From Pseudoalteromonas sp. S2755 (GTDB lineage: Bacteria; Pseudomonadota; Gammaproteobacteria; Enterobacterales; Alteromonadaceae), in the NCBI RefSeq assembly GCF_005886535.1, contig NZ_PNDS01000105.1, positions 1 to 52,591 of the forward strand: DNA of 52,591 bases. Reading direction: 5' to 3'. Below the pieces are notes generated by a model. The model was given only the letters and a program-made list of their open reading frames with translations. It was not told where the DNA came from and searched no databases. The translations under genes were made by a program, and so were the position numbers. Position 1 is the stretch's first letter. Each line of letters begins with the position of its first letter. This document shows, in pieces, positions 51,573-52,591 of this stretch.

Positions 51573-52322
51573 ATGGTAAAGTCAGCTCATGATTTTGACG
51601 AATGTGGCTACGTTATAAAACACAATTTTATACCGTCCGGCGAACTAAACAAAATAAAGCAAGTCGTTTTAGCGTTTCATCATGCGTGGCGGGCTGACAA
51701 TAATGACTTTTATCAAAACAGAGCCGTAAATTCTGCCTATCTTACTGCACCAAAGTACCTAGGCGAACAGCAAAGGCTTGTCCTTTTTCAATTCATTGCT
51801 TCTACTCCTCTGGTGTCTCTAGCCGCATCCATATTGTCGGGTGAGTTTAGGTTTATGAATACTCAGCTATTTTTTAACCCAGTGAACACTACTCAACTCA
51901 ATTACTGGCACCGAGATCCGCAATACCATTTAACCATCGAAGAGCAAAAACAAGCGTTGTTGTCGGGGCCCGAAGTGGTTCACTTTCGGTTAGCACTGGA
52001 AGATGAGCCCGGAATAGAATTGATACCAGGTACCCACAAGCGTTGGGACACAGTTCAAGAGTTAAATGTGAGGTTAGAGCAATCAGGGCATCATAATCAT
52101 GAAAGTCTGTTAGAAGGTAAAACTATTCCACTGAAAGCGGGTGATCTTCTTGCTTTCTCAGCCAATATGATACATCGCGGTATTTATGGCAAAAATAGGT
52201 TGGCACTTGATATATTATTTTGTGACAGTGACCCCAAACTCACTCAGTATATTAATCAAGAGTGTTTACCTGAGGAAGAAATGCTGACGTTACTTGACGT
52301 ACCAACTGTTTTTCACCGTTAA
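51573..52322 (+). CDS. Phytanoyl-CoA dioxygenase (PhyH) family protein (249 aa)
   Basis: Fe(II)/2-oxoglutarate oxygenase of the PhyH family. Iron ligands are His113 and Asp115 (YWHRD) and His201 (NMIHRG), with Arg209 (NRLALDI) for 2-oxoglutarate. Upstream elements LEDEPGIELIPGTHKRW are also typical. ATG 51573 has AGAGG some distance upstream; the in-frame ATG 51492 would add 27 hydrophobic residues and lacks a site, although a longer form is not excluded. Substrates in this family range from lipids to small metabolites, and nothing nearby narrows it. Confidence 0.83.
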   Translation: MVKSAHDFDECGYVIKHNFIPSGELNKIKQVVLAFHHAWRADNNDFYQNRAVNSAYLTAPKYLGEQQRLVLFQFIASTPLVSLAASILSGEFRFMNTQLFFNPVNTTQLNYWHRDPQYHLTIEEQKQALLSGPEVVHFRLALEDEPGIELIPGTHKRWDTVQELNVRLEQSGHHNHESLLEGKTIPLKAGDLLAFSANMIHRGIYGKNRLALDILFCDSDPKLTQYINQECLPEEEMLTLLDVPTVFHR

Positions 52323-52344
52323 GTAGTTTATTTCGAGGTAAGTA

Positions 52345-52375
52345 AAGCTCAACACGATTAGCTCTTGTTGAGCTT
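52345..52375 (+). terminator. Hairpin after the PhyH-family gene
   Basis: AAGCTCAACA (52345-52354) and TGTTGAGCTT (52366-52375) form a perfect 10-bp stem with an 11-base loop, 22 bases after the stop. The following TTAAAAT is not a proper T run, so strength is uncertain. Confidence 0.5.
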
Positions 52376-52390
52376 AAAATATGAATTAAT

Positions 52391-52591
52391 TAACCTGAGC
52401 TGCGGATAATTAATGCCTTTCTAGCAGCCAGTTTTAGCGCTAACTGCGTTGAATTCACTTCCAATAGCGAGCTATTGGTGCGTAAATTCGCCTTGCCTAC
52501 AAGGATGTAGGTACTTGGGCGGTAGCAGGACGCGAGATCGGAGCTATCCCCAAAACTCTCTGGCTAGATAAGAAGATAGTTTAAGGTGATT
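52391..52591. repeat. Terminal gene-free stretch with palindromic repeats
   Basis: It begins with TAACCTGAGCTGCGGATAAT, a degenerate copy of the 50771 repeat. Further on is the perfect palindrome CCAATAGC-GA-GCTATTGG (52461-52478), whose flanks (TGCGTTGAATTCACTT and TGCGTAAATTCGCC) are also partly complementary. No gene is visible. The segment looks like another mosaic of dispersed elements, as at the window's left end. Confidence 0.5.

Noticed and set aside
1..52591. tRNA, rRNA, prophage or integrative element boundaries
   Set aside because: No cloverleaf-like sequence, rRNA stretch, integrase, or phage structural gene was recognised.

Overview
The window looks like a chromosomal segment of a marine gammaproteobacterium of the Alteromonadales, most plausibly Pseudoalteromonas. 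This rests on the moderate-to-low GC content, the mix of gene families (TonB-dependent receptors beside CadC-like and LytTR regulators, DUF3833 and chalcone-isomerase-fold genes, a lipoprotein prolyl oligopeptidase, MipA/DUF3019/two-component cassettes) and intergenic palindromic repeats of a kind I associate with that genus. The genus is an inference. I see no rRNA, tRNA, complete insertion sequence, prophage or replication origin.

Layout. 1-779 is non-coding and made of repeat elements. 780-5857 holds a repeat-rich lipoprotein, a metallo-beta-lactamase-fold hydrolase, and a soluble hybrid histidine kinase translationally coupled to an HPt protein. 6034-7852 is an SDR oxidoreductase followed by an AraC-type regulator broken by an in-frame TGA. 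7917-10664 is a divergent TetR/ABC-exporter pair with a large palindromic operator between the genes. 10884-16923 contains housekeeping and small genes: two GNATs, Rof, prolyl oligopeptidase, DUF3833, a chalcone-isomerase-fold protein and a SelW-like protein. A solitary type I-E-like CRISPR repeat lies at 16415-16443. 17127-24163 combines two TPR-fused 2-oxoglutarate oxygenases, a large TonB-dependent receptor and a divergent LytTR regulator. 24177-27890 carries a NhaR-like LysR regulator, an HPF-like protein, an unusual response regulator and two coiled-coil proteins. 28092-32625 is a four-gene MacB-type efflux operon, followed by arfB and an MFS transporter with a structured leader.

The most striking region is 35229-45255. 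Two tandem, same-orientation copies of a four-gene operon (MipA/OmpV outer-membrane protein, DUF3019 periplasmic protein, OmpR-type regulator, sensor kinase) are each divergent from a secreted lipoprotein gene: a beta-propeller in the first, a class-C-type serine hydrolase in the second. Gene order, overlapping junctions and four conserved cysteines in DUF3019 show that the two modules are ancient paralogues. Each divergent promoter has its own repeated box. I read them as two envelope-sensing systems with separated specificities, which is an inference.

The right end (45302-52322) has a second TonB-dependent receptor divergent from a CadC-like membrane regulator with a periplasmic propeller, then a peroxiredoxin and a phytanoyl-CoA dioxygenase-family protein. 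It closes with another palindromic intergenic repeat. Start sites were moved inward from the longest open frame wherever a Shine-Dalgarno sequence or signal peptide favoured it.
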